Part shown: piece after piece, positions 63,919 to 64,000 of the stretch
Layout: each line of letters starts with the position of its first letter
Numbering within the stretch: the first letter of the stretch is position 1
Assembly: GCF_014049385.1 (NCBI RefSeq)
Contig: NZ_JACAOA010000003.1
Span: 1 to 64,000 of the forward strand
DNA: 64,000 nt
Direction of reading: 5' to 3'
DNA from: Ruoffia halotolerans
GTDB lineage: Bacteria; Bacillota; Bacilli; Lactobacillales; Aerococcaceae
The notes under the pieces: generated by a model
Told to the model about the DNA's origin: nothing
What the model saw: only the letters and a program-made list of their open reading frames with translations
Database searches by the model: none
Program-made: the position numbers and the translations under genes

Positions 63919-64000
63919 TTAGAATTGGTGGTTTTCACACAAACACATCAACTTGGCAAAAGCCAAGGGAGAATGTTTAATAAATTGCTTCATATAAAAC
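63919..64000 (-). other. possible 3' end of a gene running out of the window
   Basis: An open minus-strand frame enters from the right edge (MKQFIKHSPLAFAKLM, CLCENHQF) and stops at 63919-63921, 25 nt before the cadD-like start. It could be the end of an upstream gene or a leader peptide; only 26 codons are visible. It overlaps a TTGGC/GCCAA mini-hairpin. Confidence 0.25.

Overview
The window looks like chromosomal DNA of a low-GC Gram-positive bacterium (Bacillota, Bacilli), most likely order Lactobacillales. The signs are: DnaB/DnaI primosome genes linked to nrdR, coaE, mutM, polA and a T-box-controlled thrS; a YtpR/MurC block; an ytmP-trmB pair; a SpxB-like pyruvate oxidase; AGGAGG-type ribosome binding sites; and a tmRNA with a tag ending FALAA. 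Family or genus cannot be fixed from the sequence alone (an Aerococcaceae- or Carnobacteriaceae-like organism is my guess).

Layout. 0-1.1 kb: two dead fragments (IS3-type transposase and GrpB) butted together. 1.4-1.8 kb: tmRNA. 1.8-9 kb: NRDE protein, alanine dehydrogenase, an autoregulated TetR/DUF2871 pair, a MarR relic, a cupin, a FetAB-type ABC exporter, a membrane protein and a DUF488 protein. 9-16 kb: thrS with T-box leader, then the dnaI-dnaB-nrdR-coaE-mutM operon. 16-19.3 kb: an osmoprotectant (OpuC-type) ABC transporter sitting between mutM and polA. 19.6-26.1 kb: polA, murC, a disordered motif-repeat protein, ytpR, M42 peptidase. 26.3-28.3 kb: membrane protein, ytmP-like kinase, trmB. 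28.5-36.5 kb: a secretome block with a Pho-box-controlled alkaline phosphatase, three secreted proteins of unknown function, a His-rich small protein, ndk and a membrane-anchored permuted-papain protein. 36.7-39.6 kb: gene relics around a NIF3-like protein and a cyclase. 39.6-49.7 kb: recQ, a possible MITE, SDR protein, EamA transporter, beta-lactamase-like lipoprotein, PhnA, VanY-type peptidase, exoA, TPM/PspA pair. 49.7-61 kb: many relics, an intact IS256-family element, aldehyde dehydrogenase, AlkD-like protein, pyruvate oxidase. 61-64 kb: a SAM-I riboswitch in front of an orphan gene, an FAD oxidoreductase and a CadD-type transporter.

The two themes that ordinary annotation does not explain are (1) five intergenic arrays of tandem hairpin units with a period of 42 bp (41 bp in one), in three unrelated sequence families, one of them split by an IS256-type element with a clean 8-bp target duplication; and (2) heavy gene decay: about 15 recognisable pseudogenes or fragments in 64 kb, several with internal or junction deletions. 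Further candidates for follow-up are the SAM-riboswitch orphan, a TetR gene that seems to start at ATT downstream of two operators, and the Pho-controlled secreted/His-rich gene block.
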